This document shows, one piece after another, positions 1-9,459 of a stretch of 64,000 nucleotides of DNA. The translations under genes were made by a program, and so were the position numbers. This DNA is from Bradyrhizobium macuxiense (lineage in GTDB: Bacteria > Pseudomonadota > Alphaproteobacteria > Rhizobiales > Xanthobacteraceae): the NCBI RefSeq assembly GCF_007993935.1, contig NZ_VITY01000003.1, positions 620,001 to 684,000 on the forward strand. The letters are read 5' to 3'. Position 1 is the first letter of the stretch, and the number at the start of each line of letters is the position of its first letter. A model generated the notes under the pieces. The model ran no database searches and was not told the origin of the DNA. It saw only the letters and a list, made by a program, of their open reading frames with translations.

Positions 1-113
1 CGGACGCTGCAATAAGCCCAGCTGTGCAGAGATCGCTGGTGACCCCGCGGCATCAGGTCCGTATAGGAATGGCATCTCAGAACAACAACAAGCCTCTCGA
101 GGGAGCAACACCA
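1..113. other. Left-edge non-coding leader
   Basis: No convincing gene lies before the TRAP binding-protein gene. An open frame reaches back to base 24, but its first 30 codons precede a Tat signal peptide and are better read as leader. A purine-rich ribosome binding site (gaggga) sits just before the ATG at 114. Confidence 0.6.
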
Positions 114-1133
114 ATGAGCTTTTCACGACGCACGCTGCTGAAGGTCTCCGCCGCTTCCGCCGTCCTGGGCGGAATTGGCGCGCCGTATGTCGCGCGCGCC
201 CAGTCGGCCGAATTCTCGTACAAGTTCGCCAACAACCTGCCGGAGTCGCACCCGTTCGTGGCGCGCGCCCGGGAGATGGCCGCGGCGATCAAGACCGAGA
301 CCAACGGCCGGTTTGACCTCCAGGTGTTCCCGAACAGCCAGCTCGGTTCGGATACGGACATGCTGAGCCAGGTCCGCTCCGGCGGTGTCGAGTTCTTCAC
401 GTTGTCCGGTCTGATCCTGGCGACCCTGGTGCCGGCGGCCTCGATCAACGGCATCGGTTTCGCATTCCCTGACTATCCCACGGTCTGGAAGGCCATGGAT
501 GGCGAGCTCGGCGCCTATGTGCGCGGCGAGATCAACAAGGCCGGCCTCGAGGTCATGGACAAGATCTGGGACAACGGCTTCCGCCAGACCACGTCGTCGA
601 CCAAGCCGATCAACGGTCCCGACGATCTCAAGGGCTTCAAGATTCGCGTGCCGGTATCGCCGCTGTGGACCTCGATGTTCAAGGCGTTCGATGCATCGCC
701 CGCCTCGATCAATTTCAGCGAGGTCTATTCGGCGCTGCAGACCAAGATTGTCGAGGGCCAGGAAAACCCGCTGGCGCTGATCTCGGCGGCGAAGCTTTAC
801 GAGGTGCAGAAGTACTGCTCGCTGACCAACCATATGTGGGACGGCTTCTGGTTCCTGATGAACCGCCGGGCCTGGGCGGCGCTGCCTGATGATATCAAGA
901 CCATCGTCGCCAAGAACGTCAACGCGGCGGCCGTCAAGGAGCGCGAGGACACCGAGAAGCTGAACGCCACCGTGAAGCAGGAATTGACCGGCAAGGGCCT
1001 GGTGTTCAACCAGCCCGAGGTCGGGCCGTTCCGCGACAAGCTCCGGACTGCCGGCTTCTACGCCGAGTGGAAGGGCAAATACGGCGAGAAGGCTTGGGAT
1101 CTGCTCGAGAAGTCCGTCGGCAAACTGTCCTGA
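114..1133 (+). CDS. TRAP transporter substrate-binding protein (DctP family)
   Basis: Periplasmic binding protein of a tripartite ATP-independent transporter; these capture organic acids and related solutes and hand them to the membrane permease. The 339-residue protein opens with a twin-arginine-like signal (SRRTLLK, residues 4-10) and a likely cleavage site after ARA at 27-29. The body shows the family hallmarks: the GFKIRVP segment carrying the conserved ligand-binding Arg, then the EVYSALQTKIVEGQENP stretch. The ATG at 114 is chosen over the longer frame because it has a ribosome binding site and puts the signal peptide at the N-terminus. The fused permease gene starts 37 bp downstream, so the two form an operon. 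The substrate cannot be read from sequence; the acyl-CoA synthetase next in line hints at a carboxylate. Confidence 0.93.
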   Translation: MSFSRRTLLKVSAASAVLGGIGAPYVARAQSAEFSYKFANNLPESHPFVARAREMAAAIKTETNGRFDLQVFPNSQLGSDTDMLSQVRSGGVEFFTLSGLILATLVPAASINGIGFAFPDYPTVWKAMDGELGAYVRGEINKAGLEVMDKIWDNGFRQTTSSTKPINGPDDLKGFKIRVPVSPLWTSMFKAFDASPASINFSEVYSALQTKIVEGQENPLALISAAKLYEVQKYCSLTNHMWDGFWFLMNRRAWAALPDDIKTIVAKNVNAAAVKEREDTEKLNATVKQELTGKGLVFNQPEVGPFRDKLRTAGFYAEWKGKYGEKAWDLLEKSVGKLS

Positions 1134-1170
1134 TCGATCAGGCGGGAGGCTCGCCAGCGGGAGATTTGCT

Positions 1171-3057
1171 ATGGCTCATGTCGAGATGACGCCGGCCGTG
1201 GCCGGCGAGGCGGCGTCACAACCCCCTCGCCGTCGCTCCGTTCTCGGTTCCATCGAGGCGGCGCTCGGATGGCTGGTCGAGATCCCGGCGGCGATCCTGG
1301 TCGTCGCCGAGGTCCTGATCCTGTTCGCCGGCGTGGTGTCGCGCTACGTGCTGCACGCGCCGCTGATCTGGTCCGACGAGCTGGCGTCGATCCTGTTCCT
1401 GTGGCTCGCCATGCTCGGATCGGCGGTGGCGTTCCGCCGTGGCGAGCACATGCGGATGACGGCGCTGGTCGCAAGCGCTGGGCCGCGGCTGTGGGCCTAT
1501 CTCGACGTGGTCGCGACCTGTGCCGCGCTGGCGTTCCTGATCCTCATCCTGCGGCCGGCCTATGAATACGCCTACGAGGAAAGCTTCATCACGACGCCGG
1601 CGCTGCAGATCTCCAACACCTGGCGCGCGGCCGCATTGCCGGTCGGCACCTGCCTGATGGCGCTGTTCGCGCTGCTGCGGCTGGCGCGGGTCGGCGACAT
1701 CAAGACCTGCCTGCTGGCGGCGCTGACCGTGGTCGCGTTGATCGGCGTGTTCTGGCTGGCGCAGCCGCTGCTGCGGCCGCTCGGCAACCTCAATCTGATC
1801 ATCTTCTTCGTCGGCGTGGTCGGCTTCTGCGTGTTCGCGGGCGTTCCGATCGGCTTTGCCTTCGGCATGGCGATCTTCGGCTATCTGGCGCTGACCACGC
1901 GCACACCGCTGATGGTGCTGGTCGGCCGGATGGACGAGGGCATGAGCCACCTGATCCTGCTGTCGGTGCCGCTGTTTGTCTTCCTCGGCCTGCTGATCGA
2001 GATGACCGGCATGGCGCGGGCAATGGTCGCGTTCCTGGCGAGCCTGCTCGGGCATGTCCGCGGCGGCCTGCATTACGTGCTGGTCGGCGCCATGTACCTG
2101 GTCTCAGGCATTTCCGGGTCGAAGGCCGCCGACATGGCCGCCGTCGCGCCCGTGCTGTTCCCGGAAATGAAGCAGCGCGGCGCCAAGCCGGGCGATCTGG
2201 TCGCCCTGCTCGCCGCCACCGGCGCGCAGACCGAAACCATTCCGCCGAGCCTGGTGCTGATCACCATCGGCTCGGTCACCGGCGTCTCGATCTCGGCGCT
2301 GTTCACCGGCGGCCTGCTGCCGGGCGTCGTGCTGGCGATCACGCTGTCGGGGCTGGTGTGGTGGCGCTACCGCGGCGAGGACCGCAGCCACGTGCAGCGG
2401 GCAACCGGCAGCGAGATCGGCAAGGCGTTGGTGTTCGCCCTGCCCGCATTGGCCCTGCCCTTCGTGATCCGCTACGCCGTGGTCGAAGGCATCGCCACCG
2501 CCACCGAAGTCTCGACGATCGGCATCGTCTACGCCTTCGTCATCGGCCTCCTGATCTACCGCAAGTTCAACTGGCGGCGGCTGGTGCCGATGCTGATCGA
2601 CACGGCGTGCCTGTCGGGCGCGATCCTGTTCATCATCGGCACTGCGACCGGCATGGCCTGGGGCCTGACCCAGTCCGGCTTCTCACGGGCGCTGGCGGCG
2701 GCGATGACCGGGCTGCCCGGCGGTTCGGCGACCTTCATCGCGGTCTCGATCCTGGCCTTCGTGATCCTCGGCAGCGTGCTCGAGGGCATCCCGGCGATCG
2801 TGCTGTTCGGGCCGCTGCTGTTTCCGATTGCGCACCAGGTCGGCGTTCACGAGGTGCACTATGCCATGATCATCATCCTGGCGATGGGCATCGGGCTGTT
2901 CGCGCCGCCGTTCGGCGTCGGCTATTATGCCGCCTGCGCCATCGGGCGCGTCGATCCGGCCGAGGGTATTCGGCCGATCTGGGGCTACATGCTGGCGCTG
3001 TTGATCGGCCTGATCATCGTTGCCATCTTCCCCTGGATATCGATCGGTTTCCTTTAA
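1171..3057 (+). CDS. TRAP transporter permease, fused small and large subunits (DctQ-DctM)
   Basis: Inner-membrane permease of the TRAP system. At 628 residues it is longer than a DctM (about 430) because a DctQ-like four-helix domain occupies roughly residues 25-190. This holds the WSDELASILFLWLAMLG motif typical of the small subunit. The remainder is the multi-helix DctM domain, with GIGLFAPPFGVGYY near the C-terminus. A bridging hydrophobic segment around residues 170-190 is expected in fused proteins to keep both domains in the right topology. It follows the binding-protein gene by 37 bp and precedes the acyl-CoA synthetase by 25 bp. TRAP uptake is driven by a cation gradient. Confidence 0.93.
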   Translation: MAHVEMTPAVAGEAASQPPRRRSVLGSIEAALGWLVEIPAAILVVAEVLILFAGVVSRYVLHAPLIWSDELASILFLWLAMLGSAVAFRRGEHMRMTALVASAGPRLWAYLDVVATCAALAFLILILRPAYEYAYEESFITTPALQISNTWRAAALPVGTCLMALFALLRLARVGDIKTCLLAALTVVALIGVFWLAQPLLRPLGNLNLIIFFVGVVGFCVFAGVPIGFAFGMAIFGYLALTTRTPLMVLVGRMDEGMSHLILLSVPLFVFLGLLIEMTGMARAMVAFLASLLGHVRGGLHYVLVGAMYLVSGISGSKAADMAAVAPVLFPEMKQRGAKPGDLVALLAATGAQTETIPPSLVLITIGSVTGVSISALFTGGLLPGVVLAITLSGLVWWRYRGEDRSHVQRATGSEIGKALVFALPALALPFVIRYAVVEGIATATEVSTIGIVYAFVIGLLIYRKFNWRRLVPMLIDTACLSGAILFIIGTATGMAWGLTQSGFSRALAAAMTGLPGGSATFIAVSILAFVILGSVLEGIPAIVLFGPLLFPIAHQVGVHEVHYAMIIILAMGIGLFAPPFGVGYYAACAIGRVDPAEGIRPIWGYMLALLIGLIIVAIFPWISIGFL

Positions 3058-3082
3058 AGCACCTTGCGGATCGGATAGAGCC

Positions 3083-4732
3083 ATGAGTGCAGCTCAAAAC
3101 CAGTACTCGACCGGGCTCGACAAGACGCCCGCGAACTACGTGCCGCTGACGCCGCTGAGCTTCCTGGCGCGCTCGGCCGCCGTCTATCCCGACCATCTCA
3201 GCGCGGTCTATGAGGGCCGCAGCTTCACCTGGAGCGAGACCTACGAGCGCTGCAAGCGCTTCGCGTCCTATCTTGCCAGCCACGGCATCGGCCATGGCGA
3301 CACCGTCGCGGCGATGCTGCCGAACATCCCGGCGATGAACGAGCTGCATTTTGCGGTGCCGATGACCGGCGCGGTGCTCAATGCCTTGAATATCCGCCTC
3401 GATGCGGCGTCGATCGCGTTCCAGCTCGACCATGGCGGCGCCAGGATCATCCTGGTCGATCCCGAATTCTCCGGCGTCATCGCGGAAGCGCTGACGCTCG
3501 TGAAAGGCGCAAAGCCGTTCGTGATCGATGTCGATGATGCGGCGTTTGTGGGCGGCAAGCGGATCGGTGAGATCGAGTACGAAACAGCGGTCGCGGCTGG
3601 CGATCCGGCATTCGTGGAGCGCCCGCCGGCCGACGAATGGGATGCGATCGCGCTGAGCTACACCTCGGGCACGACGGGCAATCCGAAGGGCGTCGTGACC
3701 CATCATCGCGGCGCGTATCTGAACGCGGTCAGCAACATCCTCGCCGGCAATCTCGGCCAGCATCCGGTCTATCTCTGGACGCTGCCGATGTTCCACTGCA
3801 ACGGCTGGTGCTTCCCGTGGACGATCGCGGCGACCGCCGGCGTCAATGTCTGCCTGCGCAAGGTCGATCCGGCCAAGATCTTCGAACTCATTCCGCAGCA
3901 CGGCGTCACCCACATGTGCGGCGCGCCGATCGTCTACAACACGCTGATCAACGCGCCCGATGCGCCGAAGGGCGGCAAGGCCAAGCCCGTCGTCGGCCTG
4001 ATCGCCGGCGCGGCACCGCCGGTTGCCGTGCTCGAAGGCGCCGAGCGCATCGGCGTCAAGCTGACCCACGTCTATGGTCTGACCGAGGTCTACGGCCCCG
4101 CCTCGGTCTGCGCCGAGCAGCCCGGCTGGGACGAGCTGTCGGCCGATGCGCGCGCGCAGCTGAAGCGGCGTCAGGGCGTGTCGTATCCATTGCAGGAAGG
4201 CGTCACGGTGCTCGACCCCGAGACCATGCGCGAGGTGCCGCGCGATGGCGAGACCATCGGCGAGGTCATGTTCCGCGGCAACATCGTGATGAAGGGCTAT
4301 CTCAAGAACGAGAAGGCGACGCAGGAAGCGTTTGCCGGCGGCTGGTTTCACACCGGCGATCTCGGCGTGCTCGACGAGCACGGCTACGTCATCATCAAGG
4401 ACCGCTCCAAGGACATCATCATCTCAGGCGGCGAGAACGTCTCCTCGGTCGAGGTCGAGGACATCCTCTACAAGCACCCGGCCGTGCTGTTCGCGGCTGT
4501 TGTCGCCAAGCCCGATCCGAAATGGGGCGAAGTGCCCTGCGCTTTCATCGAGCTCAAGGACGGCGCCAAGGCGACCGAGGCCGAGATCATCGCCTATTGC
4601 CGCGAACATATGTCGGGCTTCAAGACGCCGAAATCGGTGGTGTTCGGGGTGATCCCGAAGACATCCACGGGCAAGATCCAGAAATTCCTGCTGCGGAACG
4701 CGGTCGGATCGGCCAAGGCGATTTCGGCCTGA
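3083..4732 (+). CDS. AMP-forming acyl-CoA synthetase
   Basis: Activates a carboxylic acid to its CoA thioester through an acyl-adenylate. The 549-residue protein has the full adenylate-forming signature: phosphate-binding SYTSGTTGNPKGV (about 192-204), YGLTEVYG (about 331-338), GWFHTGDLG (about 420), and a C-terminal TSTGKIQK with the catalytic Lys (about 528-535). The ATG at 3083 is preferred over an in-frame start 63 bp earlier because it follows the permease stop and matches the family N-terminus. Being third in the TRAP operon, it may activate the imported acid, which is inference. It resembles medium-chain and methylmercaptopropionate-type ligases; chain length cannot be assigned. Confidence 0.9.
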   Translation: MSAAQNQYSTGLDKTPANYVPLTPLSFLARSAAVYPDHLSAVYEGRSFTWSETYERCKRFASYLASHGIGHGDTVAAMLPNIPAMNELHFAVPMTGAVLNALNIRLDAASIAFQLDHGGARIILVDPEFSGVIAEALTLVKGAKPFVIDVDDAAFVGGKRIGEIEYETAVAAGDPAFVERPPADEWDAIALSYTSGTTGNPKGVVTHHRGAYLNAVSNILAGNLGQHPVYLWTLPMFHCNGWCFPWTIAATAGVNVCLRKVDPAKIFELIPQHGVTHMCGAPIVYNTLINAPDAPKGGKAKPVVGLIAGAAPPVAVLEGAERIGVKLTHVYGLTEVYGPASVCAEQPGWDELSADARAQLKRRQGVSYPLQEGVTVLDPETMREVPRDGETIGEVMFRGNIVMKGYLKNEKATQEAFAGGWFHTGDLGVLDEHGYVIIKDRSKDIIISGGENVSSVEVEDILYKHPAVLFAAVVAKPDPKWGEVPCAFIELKDGAKATEAEIIAYCREHMSGFKTPKSVVFGVIPKTSTGKIQKFLLRNAVGSAKAISA

Positions 4733-4736
4733 GGCT

Positions 4737-5543
4737 TCAGCCCGCCCGGTCGAGCGTGAGCCGCATGCCGTCATAGGCCGGGATCACCCCGGCCGGCAGG
4801 CTCTGCCGCAGCACCTCGTAGTCGAGGTCGGAATGCATGTTGGTGATCACGGCGCGCTTCGGCTTGAAGCGCTCGATCCATGACAGCGCGTCGGCGACGC
4901 TGAAATGGCTGGGATGCGGCGCATAGCGCAGGCCGTCGACGATCCACAGCTCAAGGCCTTGCAGCGCCGGCCAGCTCTCCTTGGGAATATCGTGCAGATC
5001 GGGCGTATAGGCGGCATCGCCGATGCGGTAGCCGAGCGCGGGAATTTGGCCATGCTGCACCAGGAAGGCCTCGAGCTTCAGCGGACCGCCCTTCCCTTGC
5101 ACCGTGTGGCTCTCGCCGGCCTCGATCGAATGCCGGGTCAGGATCGGCGGATAGTCGCTCCCCTCCGGCGAGATGAAGCAGTAGGAGAACCGCGCCATGA
5201 TGTCTTTGGCGGTCGACTGGTTGAAGTAGACCGGGATGCGGCGGCGCTGGTGCAGCACCACCGAGCGCAGATCGTCGATGCCGTGGGTCTGGTCGGCATG
5301 CTCATGGGTCAGGAACACCGCGTCGATATGCTCGACATTGGCATCAATCAACTGCTCGCGCAGATCGGGCGCGGTATCGATCACGACCCGCGTGGTGCCG
5401 TGCTCCATGGTGCGCTCCGCCATGATCGAGCAGCGGCGGCGCCGGTTTTTGGGGTTGTTCGGATCGCAGGCGCCCCAGCCGAGCGCCGGGCGCGGCACGC
5501 CGGCGGAAGAGCCGCAGCCCAGGATGGTCAGTGTCAGCGTCAT
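4737..5543 (-). CDS. MBL-fold metallo-hydrolase (PhnP-like)
   Basis: A 268-residue metallo-beta-lactamase-fold hydrolase, probably a cytoplasmic phosphodiesterase-type enzyme related to PhnP. Visible features are the N-terminal LGCGSSAGVPRPALGWG, which is typical of this subfamily, the metal-binding THEHADQTHGIDDLR segment, and a later ITNMHSDLDYE near the C-terminus. The start overlaps the tatD stop as ATGA, so the two are translationally coupled at the end of the dac-tmk-holB-metG-tatD run. The stop lies only 4 bp from the stop of the convergent acyl-CoA synthetase, with no clear terminator between. The true substrate is unknown; the tatD neighbour is conserved in alphaproteobacteria. Confidence 0.88.
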   Translation of the reverse strand: MTLTLTILGCGSSAGVPRPALGWGACDPNNPKNRRRRCSIMAERTMEHGTTRVVIDTAPDLREQLIDANVEHIDAVFLTHEHADQTHGIDDLRSVVLHQRRRIPVYFNQSTAKDIMARFSYCFISPEGSDYPPILTRHSIEAGESHTVQGKGGPLKLEAFLVQHGQIPALGYRIGDAAYTPDLHDIPKESWPALQGLELWIVDGLRYAPHPSHFSVADALSWIERFKPKRAVITNMHSDLDYEVLRQSLPAGVIPAYDGMRLTLDRAG

Positions 5544-6349
5544 GCAGCAACCTTCGGCGCCGGCACCTTGGAGAACAGCCGGAAGAAGTTTTCGGTGGTC
5601 TGCCGCGAGATCTCCTCCAGCGAGACGCCGCGCGTCTCGGCGAGCACCTTGGCGACCTCGACGACATAGGACGGCTCGTTGCGCTTGCCGCGGAATTTGC
5701 CGGGCGCAAGATACGGCGCGTCGGTCTCGACCATGATGCGGTCGGCCGGCAACTCCGCGGCCAACGCGCGCAGGGCTTCCGACTTCTTGAAAGTCAGGAT
5801 GCCCGTGAAGGAGATCGACAGCCCAAGCGAGATCGCCTTCATCGCGAGCTCGCGCCCGCCGGTGTAGCAGTGCAGAACGGCTTTGAACGGCCCCTTCGCG
5901 ACTTCGTCCTCCAGGATGCGGCCGCAATCCGCGTCGGCCTCCCTGGTGTGGATGACCAGCGGCAGGCCGGTTTCGCGCGCCGCCGCGATGTGTGCGCGGA
6001 AGCCGCGCTCCTGCGCCTCACGCGAGCCATGCTCATAGAAATAATCCAGCCCCGCCTCGCCGAGCGCCACGACCTTCGGATGCTTGGTCAGCTCGATCAG
6101 CTCGCTGGCCGGGACGCCATCTTCTTCATCGGCATGATGCGGATGGGTCCCGACCGAACAGTACACGTCCGGAAAGCGCTCGGTGATCGCAAGCAGGCCG
6201 CCGAGCCGCTTCACCCGGGTCGAGATCGTGACCATGCGGCCGATGCCGGCCGCTTCGGCTCGCCCGACGATCCCGTCGAGATCATCGGCGAAATCGGGAA
6301 AATCCAGATGGCAGTGACTGTCGACCAGCATGAATTTCGAACCGCTCAT
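5540..6349 (-). CDS. tatD: TatD family metal-dependent hydrolase/deoxyribonuclease
   Basis: A 269-residue TIM-barrel metallohydrolase of the TatD/YcfH family, associated with 3'-5' DNA exonuclease and DNA quality control. Metal ligands are visible in DSHCHLDF near the N-terminus, the central HTREAD segment, HCYTGG, and [20 protein letters not shown] towards the end. The ATG at 6349 overlaps the metG stop by 4 bp, which fixes the start; a longer frame upstream is a shadow of metG. Adjacency to metG is very common for this family. Membership of the family is certain; the exact substrate is not. Confidence 0.93.
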   Translation of the reverse strand: MSGSKFMLVDSHCHLDFPDFADDLDGIVGRAEAAGIGRMVTISTRVKRLGGLLAITERFPDVYCSVGTHPHHADEEDGVPASELIELTKHPKVVALGEAGLDYFYEHGSREAQERGFRAHIAAARETGLPLVIHTREADADCGRILEDEVAKGPFKAVLHCYTGGRELAMKAISLGLSISFTGILTFKKSEALRALAAELPADRIMVETDAPYLAPGKFRGKRNEPSYVVEVAKVLAETRGVSLEEISRQTTENFFRLFSKVPAPKVAA

Positions 6350-8316
6350 TCGGTCTTCGGTTCCACGTAGCGCGGGAACACCCCGACCGGCGCCGGCAGC
6401 GTCGTGCCCGGCCTGATCCGCTCCGCGATCGCCGTGAAGTTGCGCGCATCCGCTGCGATGCCGAGGCTGTCGAGCATCTTGCCGCAGGACTCGGGCATCA
6501 CCGCCTGTGCCATGATCGCGATCTGGCGCACGACTTCGGCGGTGACATAGAGCACCGTCTTCTGGCGCGCCGGATCGGTCTTGGCCAGCGCCCACGGCGC
6601 CTCGCCGGCAAAGTAGCGGTTGGCCTCGGCGACCACGGCCCAGACCGTGTTGAGCCATTGATGGATCTGCTGCGCCGCCATCGCGGTCCGCGACGTCTCC
6701 AGCATGGCGTCGGCCTGCGCCAGGATCGCCTTGTCGTTGTCGCTGAACTCGCCCGGCTCCGGCAGCACGCCGCCGAGTTGCTTGGCGATCATCGACAGCG
6801 AGCGCTGCGCCAAATTGCCGAAATCATTGGCGAGGTCGGCATTGATGCGCGCGACGATAGCCTCGTGGTTGTAGTTGCCGTCCTGGCCGAACGGCACCTC
6901 GCGCAGGAAGAAGTAGCGCACCTGGTCGACGCCGTACTGGTTGGCGAGATTGAAGGGATCGACCACGTTGCCGACCGACTTCGACATCTTCTCGCCCCTG
7001 TTGAACAGGAAGCCGTGCGCATAGACCCGCTTCTGCAAGGGGATGCCGGCCGACATCAGGAAGGCCGGCCAGTACACCGCGTGGAAGCGGATGATGTCCT
7101 TGCCGATGATGTGCACGTCGGCCGGCCAGTAGCGCCAGTGCTTGTCGCTTTCATCGGGATAACCGACGCCGGTGATGTAGTTGGTCAATGCGTCGACCCA
7201 GACATACATCACGTGCTCGGGATCGTTGGGGACCTTGACGCCCCAGTCGAAGGTGGTGCGCGAGATCGAGAGGTCCTTCAGCCCGCCGCGCACGAAGCTC
7301 ATCACCTCGTTGCGGCGCGAATCCGGGCCGATGAAATCGGGCTGGCTTTCATAGAGGTGCAGGAGCTTGTCCTGGTAGGCCGAGAGCTTGAAGAAATAGC
7401 TCTTCTCCTCGACCCACTCGACCGGCGTGCCCTGCGGACCGCGGCGGACATTGTCCTCGCCGACAGTGGTCTCATCCTCGGCGTAATAGGCCTCGTCGCG
7501 CACCGAGTACCAACCCGCATAGGTGTCGATATAGATGTCGCCATTGTCCTGCATGCGGCGCCAGATCTCCTGCACCGACTTGTGGTGAGCAGGTTCCGAG
7601 GTCCGGATGAAGCGGTCGAAGGAGACGTTGAGCCGCTCGTCCATCTCCTTGAAGCGCGCGGCATTGCGGGTCGCGAGATCGAACGGCGTCATGCCCTCGC
7701 CCTGCGCGGTCTGGATCATCTTCTGGCCGTGCTCGTCGGTGCCAGTCAGGAAGAACACGTCCTTGCCGTCGAGCCGCTGGAAGCGCGCCAGCGCGTCGGT
7801 CGCGATCGCCTCATAGGCGTGGCCGATATGCGGTTGCCCGTTCGGATAAGCGATCGCAGTCGTGATGTAGTAGACGTTGCCACGGTCCGCGGCGGGCGCC
7901 GAAACGGATGCGGATGCGGGAGCCGCCGCTGCGGCCTTGGGCGGCTTCGGCGCGCGAACGGTTGTTGGTCGCGGCGCCTTCTCCGCAGCCGGAGGCTTCG
8001 GAGGTGCGGGCTTCCGCGCCACTGATGCGACAGCCGCTGCGGCTGCCTTCTTCGGCGCCGCCTTGGTGGCCTTCGCGGGAGCCTTCCTGGCCGTCTTCTT
8101 CGCAGCCTTCTTTACCGTTTTCTTGGCAGCTTTCTTCGTCGGCGATTTCCGGGCGCCGGTCTTGGGCTTGGCGGCCTTCTTCGCCTTCTTGGCGACGCGC
8201 CCACCCTTCTTGGCCGCGCGCGATTTCGCAGCGGCCTTCCTCGTCGCGCGGGCGGGCGATGCCTTCTTCGTCTTCTTTGCCTTCTTCGACGATTTCTTCT
8301 TAGCGGTCGCCACCAC
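6346..8316 (-). CDS. metG: Methionyl-tRNA synthetase with histone-H1-like N-terminal extension
   Basis: Charges tRNA-Met with methionine. The class I core begins near residue 147 ([28 protein letters not shown]-type motif) and contains [14 protein letters not shown] and the KMSKS loop ([10 protein letters not shown]). The insertion region reads [11 protein letters not shown] without zinc-binding cysteines, as in the zinc-free MetG type. The oddity is the first 145 residues or so: a Lys/Ala/Pro-rich, low-complexity tract (repeated KKAAKK and PKKAAAA elements) like histone H1 tails. It makes the protein 656 residues against about 510 for the core. No in-frame ATG or GTG lies right at the core, so the extension looks translated. 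The start is preceded by a 102-bp gap after holB holding a tandem repeat. No C-terminal dimerisation domain is seen. Confidence 0.95.
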   Translation of the reverse strand: MVATAKKKSSKKAKKTKKASPARATRKAAAKSRAAKKGGRVAKKAKKAAKPKTGARKSPTKKAAKKTVKKAAKKTARKAPAKATKAAPKKAAAAAVASVARKPAPPKPPAAEKAPRPTTVRAPKPPKAAAAAPASASVSAPAADRGNVYYITTAIAYPNGQPHIGHAYEAIATDALARFQRLDGKDVFFLTGTDEHGQKMIQTAQGEGMTPFDLATRNAARFKEMDERLNVSFDRFIRTSEPAHHKSVQEIWRRMQDNGDIYIDTYAGWYSVRDEAYYAEDETTVGEDNVRRGPQGTPVEWVEEKSYFFKLSAYQDKLLHLYESQPDFIGPDSRRNEVMSFVRGGLKDLSISRTTFDWGVKVPNDPEHVMYVWVDALTNYITGVGYPDESDKHWRYWPADVHIIGKDIIRFHAVYWPAFLMSAGIPLQKRVYAHGFLFNRGEKMSKSVGNVVDPFNLANQYGVDQVRYFFLREVPFGQDGNYNHEAIVARINADLANDFGNLAQRSLSMIAKQLGGVLPEPGEFSDNDKAILAQADAMLETSRTAMAAQQIHQWLNTVWAVVAEANRYFAGEAPWALAKTDPARQKTVLYVTAEVVRQIAIMAQAVMPESCGKMLDSLGIAADARNFTAIAERIRPGTTLPAPVGVFPRYVEPKTE

Positions 8317-8364
8317 GGAATCCTTTGCAGATCGAAACGAGATTGTCGGGAGTGTTGTCAGATA

Positions 8365-8412
8365 GATGTGTTTTGAGACAGACGTGCTTTGAGACAGACG
8401 TGTTTTGAGACT
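8365..8412. repeat. Three tandem 16-bp repeats upstream of metG
   Basis: Three consecutive 16-bp units (gatgtgttttgagaca at 8365-8380, gacgtgctttgagaca at 8381-8396, gacgtgttttgagact at 8397-8412) lie in the holB-metG gap, in the presumed metG leader. They differ from each other at one to three positions. Function is unknown; they could be slippage products or a regulatory array. Confidence 0.8.
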
Positions 8413-8418
8413 TGGCGT

Positions 8419-9459
8419 CTACCGGGTCGCATCCGCGAGCATCGAAAACACTGAGAAAACCAGCGGCTTGCGCTCCAGATTGTAGGCTTCGGTATCGCGC
8501 GCCGCGCGGACGATCTTTTCCCATACCTCCGCCAGCCGTGCAAGGCGCGGCAGATTGGCATTGGCGTCGCCGGTTCGCATGCGCTCGCTCATCCAGCGAT
8601 CGATGCCGTCGATGAAAGCGGCGAGCGCGACGCGGTCGCTGGTGCCGAGCGCATCGCCCAGCGCGTGCAGCTCACGTGGATCGACGCTGGGAAGTGTCGC
8701 GAGCAGCGCGGCCGTGCGTTGCTGCAGCTTGAGCGCGTCGCCGCCGAGCAGCGACAGCGCCCGCCCGACGCTGCCCTCTGATGCTGCCGCGGCTTCAGTC
8801 AGCGCAGGATCGTCCGCAGCGATGTCGGTTGCCGCCGCGGCTGCACGCAGCACATCGCCCGTCTCCAGCGGCCGCAACAGCAATTTGCGGCAGCGGGACA
8901 GGATGGTCGGCAGCACCCGCGACGGCGCGTGGCTGACCAGCAGGAATAGCGACTGCTGCGGCGGCTCCTCGAGGATTTTCAGGAGCGCGTTCGCGGCGTT
9001 GGGATTGAGCTCGTCGACGGTGTCGACGATGCAGACGCGCCAGCCGTCGACCGCGGCCGTCGAGCCGAAGAACGAGATCGTCTCGCGCGTCTCGTCGACC
9101 GTGATCACGGTGCGCATCACGCCGCGGTCGTTGAGGCCGCGCTCGAGCACCAGCAGCCCGCCATGGGCGCCCGCCGTGATCTGCCGCGCCACCGGATCGG
9201 ACGGATCGACCCGCAGCGTCGGCGCGTGCTGGACCTGGGACGATTTCGGATTGCGGAACGCCAGCACGAAGCGCGCCATGCGATAGGCCAGCGTCGCCTT
9301 GCCGATCCCCTGCGCGCCGCCGATCAGCCAGGCATGCGGGATTCGCCCACTGCGGTAGGCATCGAGCAAGGCGGTCTCCGCCTCGCGATGCCCGAACAGA
9401 TCGGGCGTTTCGCGTGGATGGCGAGCGGTGCTCTCCTGTTCGACCTTGCGCGCGCTCAT
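8419..9459 (-). CDS. holB: DNA polymerase III delta' subunit
   Basis: Clamp-loader subunit of the replicative polymerase. The 346-residue protein has an AAA+ fold with a degenerate P-loop (GGAQGIGKATLAYRMA), in which the usual Ser/Thr after GK is Ala. That fits delta', which does not hydrolyse ATP. It continues with LNPNAANALLKILEEPP and the sensor region SHAPSRVLPTILSRCRKL. The zinc-binding cysteines of many delta' proteins are not evident, which is usual in alphaproteobacteria. The start at 9459 overlaps the tmk stop by 4 bp (ATGA), so a longer upstream frame is rejected. The tmk-holB order is widely conserved. Confidence 0.93.
   Translation of the reverse strand: MSARKVEQESTARHPRETPDLFGHREAETALLDAYRSGRIPHAWLIGGAQGIGKATLAYRMARFVLAFRNPKSSQVQHAPTLRVDPSDPVARQITAGAHGGLLVLERGLNDRGVMRTVITVDETRETISFFGSTAAVDGWRVCIVDTVDELNPNAANALLKILEEPPQQSLFLLVSHAPSRVLPTILSRCRKLLLRPLETGDVLRAAAAATDIAADDPALTEAAAASEGSVGRALSLLGGDALKLQQRTAALLATLPSVDPRELHALGDALGTSDRVALAAFIDGIDRWMSERMRTGDANANLPRLARLAEVWEKIVRAARDTEAYNLERKPLVFSVFSMLADATR

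Noticed and set aside
6658..8025. 455-codon plus-strand frame opposite metG
   Set aside because: Shadow of metG with no family resemblance or ribosome site.
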